The position numbers and the translations under genes are program-made. 55,298 nucleotides of DNA from a bacterium (GTDB taxonomy: Bacteria; Desulfobacterota; Binatia; HRBIN30; CADEER01), in assembly GCA_030430165.1 (NCBI GenBank), contig JAUIGL010000041.1:1-55298 (forward strand), read 5' to 3'. This document shows positions 18,060-29,375 of this stretch, in pieces. The stretch's first letter is position 1. Every line of letters begins with the position of its first letter. A model generated the notes under the pieces. That model was not told the DNA's origin. It did no database searches and worked only from the letters and a program-made list of their open reading frames with translations.

Positions 18060-19673
18060 TCACTGTAGTGGCAGATAGATGTAATCGCTGCGCGGCCTGC
18101 GCCCTTGAAAATGCACGTTTTTCGCAGCGGAACTGACCAAATTCTCGGGGTTTACGAAGTTACAGCCGGGGAACTCCCAGATCGGCCCGGCACATCGGAA
18201 CTCTTCGGCAATAGCCATTAACGCATTGCCACGCGGTTTGCTACCTTCCTCGTCACCGGTGCCCCGCATGCGGGTCTGGCCGGTCAGAGTGCCGCCGACG
18301 CCGACGCTGAAGATCGAGCGCTCGGGGTCGTTGATGTTGGCGTCGATCAGCGACAGCGGGATCTCCTTGAAGCAGGTGAGCGGGGTGCTGGTCGACAGCC
18401 GCTGCTCGAACTCGTTGAAGACCAGGAACTGCACGTTGATCTTCTCGTTGTCGAGCTCCTCGAAGTCGAGGCCCGACTCGAAGTCCTGCGTACAGGGCAC
18501 CATCGTGATTTCGGTGACGATGCGAACGTCCATGGTCGGCGGACTGCAGAAGCCCTGCGAGCCGAACGGACCACAGTTCTCGCCCGACAGGGTACAAGTC
18601 AGACTGCCGGGGTCGCAGGTGTTCTCGCAGTCGGAATCGTCGCCACAGTCGTGACCGGAAACGGTGCAGGTGTTGTCCTCGCAGACGTTGTCGATGCAAT
18701 CCGTGTCGATCGCGCAGTCCTGTCCGGTGATCGCACAGGTCCCATCCGGCAAGCAGCGGTTGGGCGCTTGCGGATCGACCGCACCGTCGAAGTAGTGATC
18801 GAGGATCAAGATGTTCGGACAGCCGCCGTACTCGGCGCAGGTCGACGGAAAGTTCGACGAGCACTCGGCGTCGTCCGGGTTCTGCTCGGGATTCGCGCCA
18901 GTGGGGCCGCCGAGCACGAGAACCTGATCGCGGTTGTTCGCGCCTTCGATTGCCGGGAAGCCGATCGGATTGTAGCCGGCCACATCGATCCACGTCCCGT
19001 CGAGCCCGACCTGTCCGATCAGCGCGTGGCCGATCAGATCGTTGCGGTCAGTCGGCGCGCCGGTGTCATCGACGGCGATGCACTTGAGCTCACCAATGAA
19101 CGGATCCTCGCCAGTCGGCGGGATCAGACTGTTCTCGTTGGTTTCGCCGTTGAACCCCTGGCCGGAGCCGGGGACGCCGTCGAGCGGCAAGCAGGGCGGC
19201 ACGACGCAGCGTGCATCGTCGGCGCAATCCTGATCGTCTTCGCAACTCGTCGTTCCGTCGTCCGAGCAACGACCGATGCGATTGCAACCGACGCCCGACC
19301 CAACCGAAGCCAACCAGCCCGTCGGTTGATCGCGCGTCAGGCGAAAACGAAAGTCCGTCTGCTGCCACTTCGGCAAACAATTCCCGGAACACGTTCGCTC
19401 GGGGAAACACGAGCCGTCTTCGGTCTCGCAGTGCGGCGTCGAGTTCACGTAGTAACACAGCACGTTGAGCGGCTGCACCGCGATGTTGCTGATCGTGATG
19501 AAGGTATCGAGGCGACTCAGCTCCCCTTCGGTATGCACGATGACCTTCGGGAACACGAGAATCGCGGCAGGGTGGTCGGATGTAACCTCGGCCACCGCGC
19601 GGCCACCGACCGAGGTCGCCAGCAATGTCGCCAACACGGCGACTGCAGTTGTCGTCCAGGCTCTCATGCTCAT
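18060..19673 (-). CDS. Tandem secreted paralog 2 with large Cys-rich inserts
   Basis: A 537-residue product, the longest of the array. The ATG overlaps the stop of paralog 1 (ATGA at 19670-19673), so translation is probably coupled. The signal peptide ends near GGRAVA, then EVTSDHPAAILVFPKVIVHTEG. It mixes features of both subtypes: PKWQQTDFRFRLTRDQPTGWLAS, ELKCIAVDDTGAPTDRNDL, PCTQDFESG, VQFLVFNEFEQRLSTS and an RRPRSDYIYLP end. Two Cys-rich inserts carry GTxxCxxDxDC-type repeats (CSDDGTTSCEDDQDC; CAITGQDCAIDTDC; CTVSGHDCGDDSDC). These look like disulfide-knotted, possibly ion-binding loops. Confidence 0.82.
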   Translation of the reverse strand: MSMRAWTTTAVAVLATLLATSVGGRAVAEVTSDHPAAILVFPKVIVHTEGELSRLDTFITISNIAVQPLNVLCYYVNSTPHCETEDGSCFPERTCSGNCLPKWQQTDFRFRLTRDQPTGWLASVGSGVGCNRIGRCSDDGTTSCEDDQDCADDARCVVPPCLPLDGVPGSGQGFNGETNENSLIPPTGEDPFIGELKCIAVDDTGAPTDRNDLIGHALIGQVGLDGTWIDVAGYNPIGFPAIEGANNRDQVLVLGGPTGANPEQNPDDAECSSNFPSTCAEYGGCPNILILDHYFDGAVDPQAPNRCLPDGTCAITGQDCAIDTDCIDNVCEDNTCTVSGHDCGDDSDCENTCDPGSLTCTLSGENCGPFGSQGFCSPPTMDVRIVTEITMVPCTQDFESGLDFEELDNEKINVQFLVFNEFEQRLSTSTPLTCFKEIPLSLIDANINDPERSIFSVGVGGTLTGQTRMRGTGDEEGSKPRGNALMAIAEEFRCAGPIWEFPGCNFVNPENLVSSAAKNVHFQGRRPRSDYIYLPLQ

Positions 19674-20848
19674 GGCCCCGCCGGAATGATGATCAGCTCG
19701 TTGCCGCTGTAGTTGGGATGCTCGTCGAGATCACCGACCTCGTGCGCGTTGTACGCCGAGTATGCGGTTGCGCCGTTGGGCAGCGCGTGTAGCTCTTCGA
19801 TCACCGCGACCACGCCCGAGGGCGGTCCATCGCGCGGAATCACCGGTCGCATCGAGGTCTGCACCAAACGGCTCTGAACGATGCCGACGGTGAAGATCTG
19901 GTTGACGTCGTCGAGCCGGAAGCTGTCCCAGCACTCGACGCGATGCGACGCCGAGAACAGCGACTCGAACTCGTTGACGGCGAGAAACTGCAAGGTCACT
20001 TCGGTCAGGTCGAGCGAGCCCGCCTCGAAGTTGGCGCGACACGGTGCCACCGTGATCTCGGTGTCGACGGTCGAGGTCGGACCGAAGATCGGGTTGTCCG
20101 CGCCCGCCGCGAAGTGCGGAATCCGGTAGCGGTCGCCACAGCCTTCGTACTCGGCGCCGGTCGGACAATCGGCACTCGGCTCACCGCCGAGGCACAGTGT
20201 GTTGTCACCGTTGTTGGTGAACGGCTCGCCGAGGATTCCGACGGCGTTGTACTTGCTGGCATCGCCGTCGCGCCCGATGATCGTCGCCTCACCCTTGAGG
20301 TGATTGCCGCTGATCGGCGCGCCCGACTGGTCGACCTCGATGCAGCGCAGCTCGCCTTCGAACGGCAGCGGCACCGGCGGTATCAGTCCCTGCGGCAAGC
20401 CGGCGGAGTAGCAATTGTAGTTGCGTTCACCGGTGCGAATGTCGCGGTCGCAGGGCTCCGCCGTCAGCGTATCGCTGCGACCGAAGCTCACTCCCCAGTG
20501 CGTCGGCTGCTGCTTGGTCAGCCAGATGTTGAAGTCGACCTCCTGCCACTGCCGAACACAGGGACCGGAGCAGGTCCCCTCCTGACAGTCGCCGATGCCC
20601 TGGCAAACCGGAAATGCGTTTACGTACAGACAGTGCGCATGCACCATCGAATTCGCGGTGTTGCTGATCTGAATGAAGGTGTCGCGGGTGCCGTCGGCAA
20701 TCACCTTCGGAAAGATCAGGATCGAGGCCGGCTGTTCGCTGGTGGTGCGTGCATTCGACGCTACCGGCGACATCACTGCCGCCAGCAGAGCAAACGCCGT
20801 GACCGCCGTCGCGGTCCCACCTGCTCGCCTCACTGATCCTCTCCTCAT
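19670..20848 (-). CDS. Tandem secreted paralog 1 (FPKV type), first gene of array
   Basis: A 392-residue product. The ATG at 20848 gives MRRGSVRRAGGTATAVTAFALLAAV, a Sec signal peptide; GGTGG lies upstream. The mature part opens RTTSEQPASILIFPKVIADGTRDTF. It shares MVHAHCLYVNAFP, LTKQQPTHWGVSFG, SGNHLKGEATIIG, KYNAVGI and LCLGGEPSADCPTGAEYEGC with paralog 3. It ends with the divergent HEVGDLDEHPNYSGNELIIIP. A strong promoter lies about 100 bases upstream, so this is probably the first gene of the transcription unit. Function unknown. Confidence 0.82.
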   Translation of the reverse strand: MRRGSVRRAGGTATAVTAFALLAAVMSPVASNARTTSEQPASILIFPKVIADGTRDTFIQISNTANSMVHAHCLYVNAFPVCQGIGDCQEGTCSGPCVRQWQEVDFNIWLTKQQPTHWGVSFGRSDTLTAEPCDRDIRTGERNYNCYSAGLPQGLIPPVPLPFEGELRCIEVDQSGAPISGNHLKGEATIIGRDGDASKYNAVGILGEPFTNNGDNTLCLGGEPSADCPTGAEYEGCGDRYRIPHFAAGADNPIFGPTSTVDTEITVAPCRANFEAGSLDLTEVTLQFLAVNEFESLFSASHRVECWDSFRLDDVNQIFTVGIVQSRLVQTSMRPVIPRDGPPSGVVAVIEELHALPNGATAYSAYNAHEVGDLDEHPNYSGNELIIIPAGP

Positions 20849-20946
20849 CGGGCCACCGCGGAATCTGATCGCGCCACTCGCCGCGCCCCGCAAGCGCCCA
20901 AAACTGCGCCCGCAAAACGGCCGGGCGCACGTCCGACGTGCAGCCG

Positions 20947-20976
20947 CTTATAGTGAAAAGTTTTCGCCCGTGTCAA
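20947..20976 (-). promoter_or_regulatory. Sigma70-type promoter of the six-paralog array
   Basis: On the minus strand TTGACA (20976-20971), 18 bases, then TATAAG (20952-20947), about 100 bases upstream of the 20848 start. The local sequence is AT-rich against a GC-rich background. Confidence 0.78.
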
Positions 20977-21044
20977 GGAAAAAGCCCCCCAAAGTTGCTC
21001 TCTTATGCGAGATGCGGGAGACGGGCATTTTGCGCCAACCGGGC

Positions 21045-21959
21045 TCAAGAGACAACCGCCAGCCAATCGGCGTGATCCGGGTGCTCGCCCCGGGTGACCT
21101 GGCGGTAGGCATCCTGCACCGCCTTGGTGATCGGCCCCGGGCGCCCCGGCCCGACCTGTCGATCGTCGAGCTCTCGCACCGGGGTGATCTCGGCCGCGGT
21201 TCCGGTGAAGAACGCTTCGTCGGCGATATAGACCTCGTCGCGGGTGAAGAACTGCTCGACCACCGGAACCCCCTGCTCGGCAAGCAGAGAAAGCACCGTG
21301 TCTCGAGTGATCCCCGACAGCGCCGAGGTCAGCGGCGGCGTCTTGACCCGGCCATTGCGGGCCACGAACAGGTTCTCACCGCTGCCTTCAGCGACAAAGC
21401 CCTGCGAATCGAGCAACAGCGCCTCGTCGTATCCTGCCCGCCGTGCTTCCGAGCTGGCCAGGATCGAATTCAGGTAGTGGCCGACCGCTTTCGCCTTACT
21501 CATCAGGGAGTTGACGTGAAATCGCTGGTAGGACGAGGTCGCCACCCGGATTCCGTTCTCGACCCCCTCGTCACCGAGGTAAGCTCCCCAAGGCCAGGCC
21601 GCGATGCTGACCCGAATCGGGTTGCTCTTGGCGGCTAGCCCCATTTCCCCCTCGCCGACAAACACCAGGGGGCGGATATAACACGATTTTAAATTGTTCC
21701 GGCGGACCGTCTCGACGCACGCGGCCTCGACCTCGTCGACCGAGAACGGGACCTTCATCTCGAGGATGTGAGCCGAGGTGAAGAGCCGCTCGACGTGCTC
21801 CCGCAGGCGAAAGATCGCCGGGCCGCTCGCGCCGTCGTAGCAGCGGATGCCCTCGAAGACGCCGAGGCCGTAGTGCAGCGTGTGGGTCAGCACGTGGACC
21901 TGGGCCTCGTCCCAGGGGACCATGCGGCCGTCCATCCAGATCCAGTCCGACTTCTCCAT
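21045..21959 (-). CDS. ilvE: Branched-chain amino acid aminotransferase
   Basis: A 304-residue fold-type IV PLP aminotransferase, close to the usual length. It catalyses the last, reversible transamination of leucine, isoleucine and valine synthesis. Family marks are WMDGRMVPWDEAQVHVLTHTLHYG, EGIRCYD, the PLP lysine in AKAVGHYL (Lys157), and EGSGENLF. The start at 21959 (MEKSDWIWMDG) fits the family N-terminus; the upstream extension does not. It is the last gene of the dprA-topA-trmFO-ilvE minus-strand group, about 85 bases after trmFO. Confidence 0.93.
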   Translation of the reverse strand: MEKSDWIWMDGRMVPWDEAQVHVLTHTLHYGLGVFEGIRCYDGASGPAIFRLREHVERLFTSAHILEMKVPFSVDEVEAACVETVRRNNLKSCYIRPLVFVGEGEMGLAAKSNPIRVSIAAWPWGAYLGDEGVENGIRVATSSYQRFHVNSLMSKAKAVGHYLNSILASSEARRAGYDEALLLDSQGFVAEGSGENLFVARNGRVKTPPLTSALSGITRDTVLSLLAEQGVPVVEQFFTRDEVYIADEAFFTGTAAEITPVRELDDRQVGPGRPGPITKAVQDAYRQVTRGEHPDHADWLAVVS

Positions 21960-22044
21960 GCGCTGGCGACAGCTAACGGAGCGGCTCGGGAGTGTCAATT
22001 GGTGAGTGGGGGATGGTAACTGCCTCGTCGGGGCCGCGAGTCAG

Positions 22045-22078
22045 TTAATCACCAATCACCAAATCACCATCAGTCACC
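22045..22078. repeat. GTGATTG-type degenerate repeat overlapping the trmFO 3' end
   Basis: The plus strand reads TAATCACCAATCACC followed by AAATCACCATCAGTCACC. It lies inside the trmFO frame and encodes its last residues and stop. A related tract lies upstream of trmFO. Confidence 0.7.
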
Positions 22079-23433
22079 CTCCCCCCCGCGGCGACCTCCG
22101 GTTGCGCCCAGCCGTTCTCCGCCAACCACGCGGCGCAATCGCGCTGCGCGCGCTCGCCGAGTTGCTTGCGGCGCTCACGCCCGCGCGTGCGCTTCTTCTC
22201 CGCGAGCGGTGGGAACAGGCCGTAGTTGGCGTTCATCGGCTGGAACTCCTTGCGCGTGCGCTCGGTGATGTAGCGCAGCAGCGAGCCCAACGACGTCGTT
22301 GCCGGCGGCACCAGCGGCTCCTCGCCGCGCAGAATTCGAGTCGCGTTGACACCGGCGAGAATCCCGGTTGCAGCGGACTCGACGTAGCCCTCGACGCCGA
22401 CCAGCTGGCCGGCGAGGAAGACATCGGGCGAGCCCTGCAGCTGCAGGGTCTGGCGCAGGGCTTTCGGGGAATTGATGAAGGTGTTGCGATGCAGGCTGCC
22501 GAGGCGCACGAACGAAGATTTCTCCAAGCCGGGCACCATGCGAAACACCCGGCGCTGCTCGGGGTACGTCATCTTGGTCTGGAAGCCGACCAGGTTGTAG
22601 AGCGTGCCCTCGCGATCGTCCTGGCGCGCCTGCGCCACCGCGTACGGGCGCTTGCCAGTGCGCGGATCGATCAACCCCACCGGCCGCATCGGCCCGAACG
22701 CCAGCGTGTCGCGACCGCGGCGCGCCATCTCCTCGATCGGCATGCAGCCCTCGAAGTAGACGCAGCGTTCGAAGTCGCGGGTCGGCACCTTTTCTGCTTC
22801 GATGATCGCCTCGACGAACGCATAGTACTCGTCCTCATCGAAGGGAAAGTTGAAGTAGTCGTCGCCGCCCTTGTCGTAGCGCGACGCGCGAAAAGCGATC
22901 GAGGTGTCGATCGAGTCGGCGCTGACGATCGGCGCGATCGCGTCGTAGAAGTAGAGGTGCTGCTCACCGAGTCGGCTCTGCAACTCCTGCGACAGCGCTG
23001 GCGAGGTCAGCGGACCGGTGGCAATGATCGACACCCCATCGGGGATGCGGTCGACTTCGCCCCGCACCAGCTCGATCTTCGGATGCTCCTCGATCGCACG
23101 CGTGACCGCGCCGGCGAAGCCGTCGCGATCGACCGCCAACGCTGCGCCGGCCGGGACCGAGGTGGCATCGGCAGCCGTCATCACCAACGAACCGAGGCGC
23201 CGCATCTCGTCTTTGAGCAAACCGACCGCGGTGTCCACCGACGCGTTGCGGAACGAGTTCGAGCACACCAGCTCGGCCAGCTTGTCCGTCTTGTGAGCCT
23301 CGGTCGGCTGCACCGGCCGCATCTCGTGCAACCGCACGCGAACCCCGGCGTTGGCAGCGTGCCAAGCCGCCTCACAGCCGGCGAGACCGCCGCCGACGAC
23401 AGTCAGCGACGCGGTCGAATTCTGATCACTCAT
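22045..23433 (-). CDS. trmFO: Methylenetetrahydrofolate--tRNA-(uracil-5-)-methyltransferase TrmFO
   Basis: A 462-residue flavoprotein that forms m5U54 in the tRNA T-loop using methylenetetrahydrofolate. It has the N-terminal FAD dinucleotide-binding motif ([16 protein letters not shown]), [27 protein letters not shown], and [29 protein letters not shown]. The start at 23433 has GGAG five bases upstream. The final residues ([10 protein letters not shown]) are encoded by a GTGATTG-type simple repeat that also provides the stop, so the original C-terminus was probably altered by repeat growth. The order dprA-topA-trmFO is a common bacterial arrangement. Confidence 0.95.
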   Translation of the reverse strand: MSDQNSTASLTVVGGGLAGCEAAWHAANAGVRVRLHEMRPVQPTEAHKTDKLAELVCSNSFRNASVDTAVGLLKDEMRRLGSLVMTAADATSVPAGAALAVDRDGFAGAVTRAIEEHPKIELVRGEVDRIPDGVSIIATGPLTSPALSQELQSRLGEQHLYFYDAIAPIVSADSIDTSIAFRASRYDKGGDDYFNFPFDEDEYYAFVEAIIEAEKVPTRDFERCVYFEGCMPIEEMARRGRDTLAFGPMRPVGLIDPRTGKRPYAVAQARQDDREGTLYNLVGFQTKMTYPEQRRVFRMVPGLEKSSFVRLGSLHRNTFINSPKALRQTLQLQGSPDVFLAGQLVGVEGYVESAATGILAGVNATRILRGEEPLVPPATTSLGSLLRYITERTRKEFQPMNANYGLFPPLAEKKRTRGRERRKQLGERAQRDCAAWLAENGWAQPEVAAGGRVTDGDLVIGD

Positions 23434-23479
23434 CGAGCTCCGGTTTCCTGGCCGCGTGCGGCGCGTAGTTCATCGTCAA

Positions 23480-23552
23480 TCACCAATCACGAGTCATTCT
23501 CGGGGTGATTGGTGACGGGTGGTTCGTGACTGGTGATTGATGATTGGTGAAG
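23480..23552. repeat. Inverted and degenerate GTGATTG repeats between trmFO and topA
   Basis: TCACCAATCAC at 23480-23490 is a perfect inverted repeat of GTGATTGGTGA at 23505-23515. It is followed by further copies of the TGGTGATTGATGATTGGTGA type to about 23552. The tract fills most of the gap between trmFO and the topA stop. Confidence 0.75.
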
Positions 23553-23569
23553 GGTCTCGGACTTGCGGG

Positions 23570-25864
<2,295 letters not shown>

Positions 25865-25874
25865 GATTCCCTCT

Positions 25875-26999
25875 TTACACCGATTTGCCGCGAGGTCGAC
25901 CCGCTTCCTCGAGCGCATAGCATTTTCCCGGCTGCGGGCGCACCAACCCCCGAAGCTCCAAACCGAGTAGAATTTCCAAGGTTGCGGAAAGGTCGAGCCC
26001 ACAGGCGCGCACGATTTCATCGACCGGCGTTGCCACATCTCCGACGCAGGCGAGGACCGCCGCCTCGTTGATCGTCAGAGTCTCCAACGCGGGCTTTTCT
26101 CCCCCCACCCGCTGCGGCGCGACCTCCTGTAGAACATCGTTTGCACTCTCGACCAGATGGGCGCCGTCACGGATCAATCGGTGACAACCGCGGCTGCGCT
26201 CGCCAACCGGACCGGGAACCGCGAAAACCTCCCTCCCCTGCTCCGCCGCGTAGTGTGCCGTAATCAACGAGCCGCTGCTCTCGGCGGCTTCGATCACCAC
26301 CACTCCGAGGGACATGCCGCTGATAATCCGGTTGCGCCCGGGAAAATTCTCGGCATCGGGCTGGGTCCCCATGGCAAATTCGGAGACCACGGCCCCATTT
26401 TCGGCGACCTGCATCATTAGATAATAGTGCTCGCGAGGGTAAACCACGTCAATCCCGCACCCTAAAACGGCGATTGTTTTTCCGCCCGCGCGCAGCACGG
26501 CGGAGTGAGCCTCGCCGTCGACTCCCCGGGCCAGGCCGCTCACCACGGCGATCCCGCCGCCGGCGAGGTCGGAGGCAAAGGCACGCGACATGCGGCGGCC
26601 GTACGGGCTGGGAGTCCGCGAGCCAACCACCGCCACCATCCGCGCCGCTTTGGGTGCGACCTCGTCGAGCGACCCGCGAACGAAGAGAAACATCGGCGGG
26701 TCGTGGATGTGGCGCAACCTCTCCGGGTAGCTTTCGTCGAGCCAGGTTACCAGGCGCCCACCGCTCCGATCGAGCCGGCGTAACTGCTCCTCGACCTCGC
26801 TCCACTGGTCGAATGCCGCAACCGCGCGCGCCACTCGACGGCGCAGTCCCGCGCACTCGAGCCTCTGCGACCCGGCCGCCAGGACCTCGCGCGGCCCGCC
26901 AAAGGTCTCGATCAGCCTCAGACCGACCACGTTGCCGATTCCCTTGATCAGCCGCAGCGCGATCCACGCCGCCCACTCATCCTCCGCAAGCTTGCTCAT
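25875..26999 (-). CDS. dprA: DNA-processing protein DprA
   Basis: A 374-residue protein that binds incoming single-stranded DNA and loads RecA during transformation. It has an N-terminal helix-hairpin-helix region ([21 protein letters not shown]), then a Rossmann-like core with [49 protein letters not shown] and [14 protein letters not shown]-terminal winged-helix-like domain ends the protein. It is divergent from a ComM/YifB-like gene 68 bases away, a natural pairing since both act in uptake and integration of DNA. Confidence 0.95.
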   Translation of the reverse strand: MSKLAEDEWAAWIALRLIKGIGNVVGLRLIETFGGPREVLAAGSQRLECAGLRRRVARAVAAFDQWSEVEEQLRRLDRSGGRLVTWLDESYPERLRHIHDPPMFLFVRGSLDEVAPKAARMVAVVGSRTPSPYGRRMSRAFASDLAGGGIAVVSGLARGVDGEAHSAVLRAGGKTIAVLGCGIDVVYPREHYYLMMQVAENGAVVSEFAMGTQPDAENFPGRNRIISGMSLGVVVIEAAESSGSLITAHYAAEQGREVFAVPGPVGERSRGCHRLIRDGAHLVESANDVLQEVAPQRVGGEKPALETLTINEAAVLACVGDVATPVDEIVRACGLDLSATLEILLGLELRGLVRPQPGKCYALEEAGRPRGKSV

Positions 27000-27008
27000 C
27001 GAGAGCGC

Positions 27009-27037
27009 ATTATGCTAGTTTACCTATAGCAATTCAA
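27009..27037 (-). promoter_or_regulatory. Promoter for dprA with a very short leader
   Basis: On the minus strand TTGAAT (27037-27032), 17 bases, CATAAT (27014-27009). A start site about seven bases downstream would fall at 27002, only about three bases before the ATG at 26999, implying a nearly leaderless mRNA. Confidence 0.5.
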
Positions 27038-27067
27038 ATCTGTCGAACAGACCAAGCCGAACAGCCC

Positions 27068-28591
27068 TTGACCACCGTGCTCTCCAGCGCCCTGACCGGC
27101 ACCGACGCGATCCTCATCGAGGTCGAGGTCGACTTGGCGATGGGCATGCCGGCGATGGCGGTCGTCGGGCTACCGGAAGCCGCGGTACGCGAGAGTAAGG
27201 ACCGCGTGCGCGCCGCTCTGCGCAACTCTGGCTACGAGTTCCCGCCGCGGCGGATCACGGTCAATCTCGCTCCGGCAGACGTCCGCAAAGAAGGGTCGGC
27301 ATACGACCTGCCGATCGCCCTCGGCATCCTCGCCGCGTCGGGCGCCCTGCCGGAGGCGCGCCTCGACGAGTACGCGGCGCTCGGCGAGCTCTCGCTCGAC
27401 GGCAGGGTGAAGCCGGTGCGCGGCGCCCTGCCGATCGCGGCAGCAGTGCGCCGCCGCGGGCTCCGCGGCATCCTGCTACCCACGGGGAACACCCGCGAAG
27501 CCGCGGTCATCGAGGGGATCGACGTAGTCCCGATCGAAACACTCGGCGAGGCATTCGACCTCCTGCGCGGAGACCGCTTCATCGAGCCGACGCGGGTCGA
27601 TGTCCCGTCCCTGTTCGACGCGCGCCCGGATGCCGCACTGGACCTCGGCGACGTCCGCGGCCAGGAGCACGTGAAGCGCGCGATCGAGGTTACCGCCGCC
27701 GGCGGTCACAACATCCTGATGGTCGGCCCGCCCGGAAGCGGCAAGACGATGCTGGCCAAGCGCGTCGCCTCGATCCTGCCACCACTGACCGTCGACGAAG
27801 CGATCGAGACCACGCGCGTCCACAGCGTGCTCGGGATGATGGAAGGCCGCTCGTTGATCACAACCCGCCCGTTCCGAGCGCCGCACCACACCATCAGCGA
27901 CGCCGGTCTCGTCGGAGGAGGCACCAACCCGAAGCCGGGCGAGGCATCGCTCGCCCACCACGGCGTCCTCTTCCTCGACGAGCTCCCCGAGTTCCGCCGC
28001 AACGTGCTCGAGGTCTTGCGACAACCCCTCGAAGAGGGACGCATCACCATCTCCCGAGTCGCCGGAACCGTAACCTACCCCGCCGACGTCATGCTGGTCG
28101 CCGCCATGAACCCCTGCCCCTGCGGATTCCTCGGCGACCCGACCCGCGAATGCATCTGTCCCCTACCGCAGATCCAGCGCTACCGCACCAAGGTATCGGG
28201 CCCGCTACTCGACCGCATCGACATCCAGGTCGAAGTGCCGGCGGTCAAATACGACGAGCTACGCAGCGACACGGCGAGCGAGTCGTCGGCCGACGTGAGG
28301 AAGCGTGTACAGAACGCACGCGGCAAACAAGCGGAGCGTTTCGCTGCCTCTGACATCTTCTGCAACGCACAGATGGCAACCCGAGAGATCCAGCTACACT
28401 GTGAAACCGACGAAGCTGCAGACCGGCTACTCGAATCCGCAATGACCAAGCTGGCGCTCAGCGCACGGGCGTATACGCGGATACTGAAGGTCGCGCGAAC
28501 GATCGCGGACCTGACCGGCGCGAAGCTGATCGGTTCGGCGCACATCGCGGAAGCGATTCAATACCGCAGTCTCGACCGGCCGCTCGTCTAG
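27068..28591 (+). CDS. comM: ComM/YifB family Mg-chelatase-like AAA ATPase
   Basis: A 507-residue protein of the family whose ComM member is a helicase promoting branch migration during natural transformation. The N-terminal ChlI domain has [22 protein letters not shown] in sections and [17 protein letters not shown]. The AAA domain has Walker A GPPGSGKT at 220-227 and LFLDELPEF as Walker B. The C-terminal part has MNPCPCGF and the [14 protein letters not shown] block. The start is a TTG at 27068, since no in-frame ATG gives the N-terminus; a GTG at 27077 is an alternative. Length is normal. Confidence 0.93.
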   Translation: MTTVLSSALTGTDAILIEVEVDLAMGMPAMAVVGLPEAAVRESKDRVRAALRNSGYEFPPRRITVNLAPADVRKEGSAYDLPIALGILAASGALPEARLDEYAALGELSLDGRVKPVRGALPIAAAVRRRGLRGILLPTGNTREAAVIEGIDVVPIETLGEAFDLLRGDRFIEPTRVDVPSLFDARPDAALDLGDVRGQEHVKRAIEVTAAGGHNILMVGPPGSGKTMLAKRVASILPPLTVDEAIETTRVHSVLGMMEGRSLITTRPFRAPHHTISDAGLVGGGTNPKPGEASLAHHGVLFLDELPEFRRNVLEVLRQPLEEGRITISRVAGTVTYPADVMLVAAMNPCPCGFLGDPTRECICPLPQIQRYRTKVSGPLLDRIDIQVEVPAVKYDELRSDTASESSADVRKRVQNARGKQAERFAASDIFCNAQMATREIQLHCETDEAADRLLESAMTKLALSARAYTRILKVARTIADLTGAKLIGSAHIAEAIQYRSLDRPLV

Positions 28592-28595
28592 CCCG

Positions 28596-29249
28596 ATGCC
28601 CCGCCGACCACGTGGCGAGTTGCGCGGCGAGATCCATCACGTGCTGAACCGGGGAAACAATCGGCAGACCGTTTTCCACGACGAGCTAGACCACACCCGA
28701 TTCATTGATGCGATGAAAGCCGCGAAAGCTCGCGTACCGATTCGAGTATTCGGATTCACGACGATGGCGAACCACTTTCACGCCGTGATTCAACCCCGGG
28801 ACATCGACACTCTGAGCCGCTTCATCCATGCCTGGATGTCCGCGCATGCGCAAAAACACAACCGTCGGCACCAATCGCCGGGTCACATCTGGCAGGGGCG
28901 ATTCAGAGCCTTCCCGGTCCAAGGCGACCAGCATTTCCTCGCGGTGATGAAGTACGTCCTCCTCAACCCGGTGCGTGCAGGGCTCGTCCAAGACCCGTAC
29001 GAGTATCCGTGGTCGAGCCTGTATCACGCCGAAGTCACCGATCCGTGGCCCGTCCCCGTCCCGACGATCAAGGGTTGGCTCCGAGAGCCACTCGACCCAA
29101 AAAATCTTGACGCCATCCGTAACTCCGTAAACCGGCAACTACCGTTCGGCGACACCACCTGGACCAAACGAACCGCGACCGCCATGGGCCTTCCCTCGCC
29201 CCCACCCCGCCGCGGCCGCCCCCCAAAAAAGGGGACAGGCACCAATTAA
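28596..29249 (+). CDS. REP-associated tyrosine transposase (RAYT)
   Basis: A 217-residue Y1-family HUH transposase. The metal-binding HUH motif is His60-Phe-His62 in TTMANHFHAVI, and the catalytic tyrosine is Tyr120 in MKYVLLNPVRAGLV. The ATG lies four bases after the comM stop, so it probably rides on that transcript. The C-terminal tail RRGRPPKKGTGTN is rich in basic residues; its last residues (KKGTGTN) and stop are encoded by the start of a palindromic element that follows. RAYTs are usually single-copy, domesticated enzymes that recognise REP hairpins, and the downstream palindrome is its likely substrate. Confidence 0.92.
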   Translation: MPRRPRGELRGEIHHVLNRGNNRQTVFHDELDHTRFIDAMKAAKARVPIRVFGFTTMANHFHAVIQPRDIDTLSRFIHAWMSAHAQKHNRRHQSPGHIWQGRFRAFPVQGDQHFLAVMKYVLLNPVRAGLVQDPYEYPWSSLYHAEVTDPWPVPVPTIKGWLREPLDPKNLDAIRNSVNRQLPFGDTTWTKRTATAMGLPSPPPRRGRPPKKGTGTN

Positions 29250-29340
29250 TTGCCACAACCCCTTAATCTAACTGAGGATTCTAATCAAAATAGGTGCCTG
29301 TCACCTATTTCTGTGTCACCTATTTTTGTCACCAATTTTC
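29225..29340. repeat. REP-like palindrome and TGTCACC repeats after the RAYT gene
   Basis: GACAGGCACC at 29234-29243 and GGTGCCTGTC at 29293-29302 form a perfect ten-base inverted repeat. TGTCACC is then repeated at about 29299, 29314 and 29327, each followed by an AT-rich TATTT or AATTT. The AT-rich interior contrasts with the surrounding GC-rich DNA. The element overlaps the end of the transposase gene and supplies its last codons. Confidence 0.75.
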
Positions 29341-29375
29341 TCCTATTTTCTCAATCCGGCTTTCTGTCCGACCAG

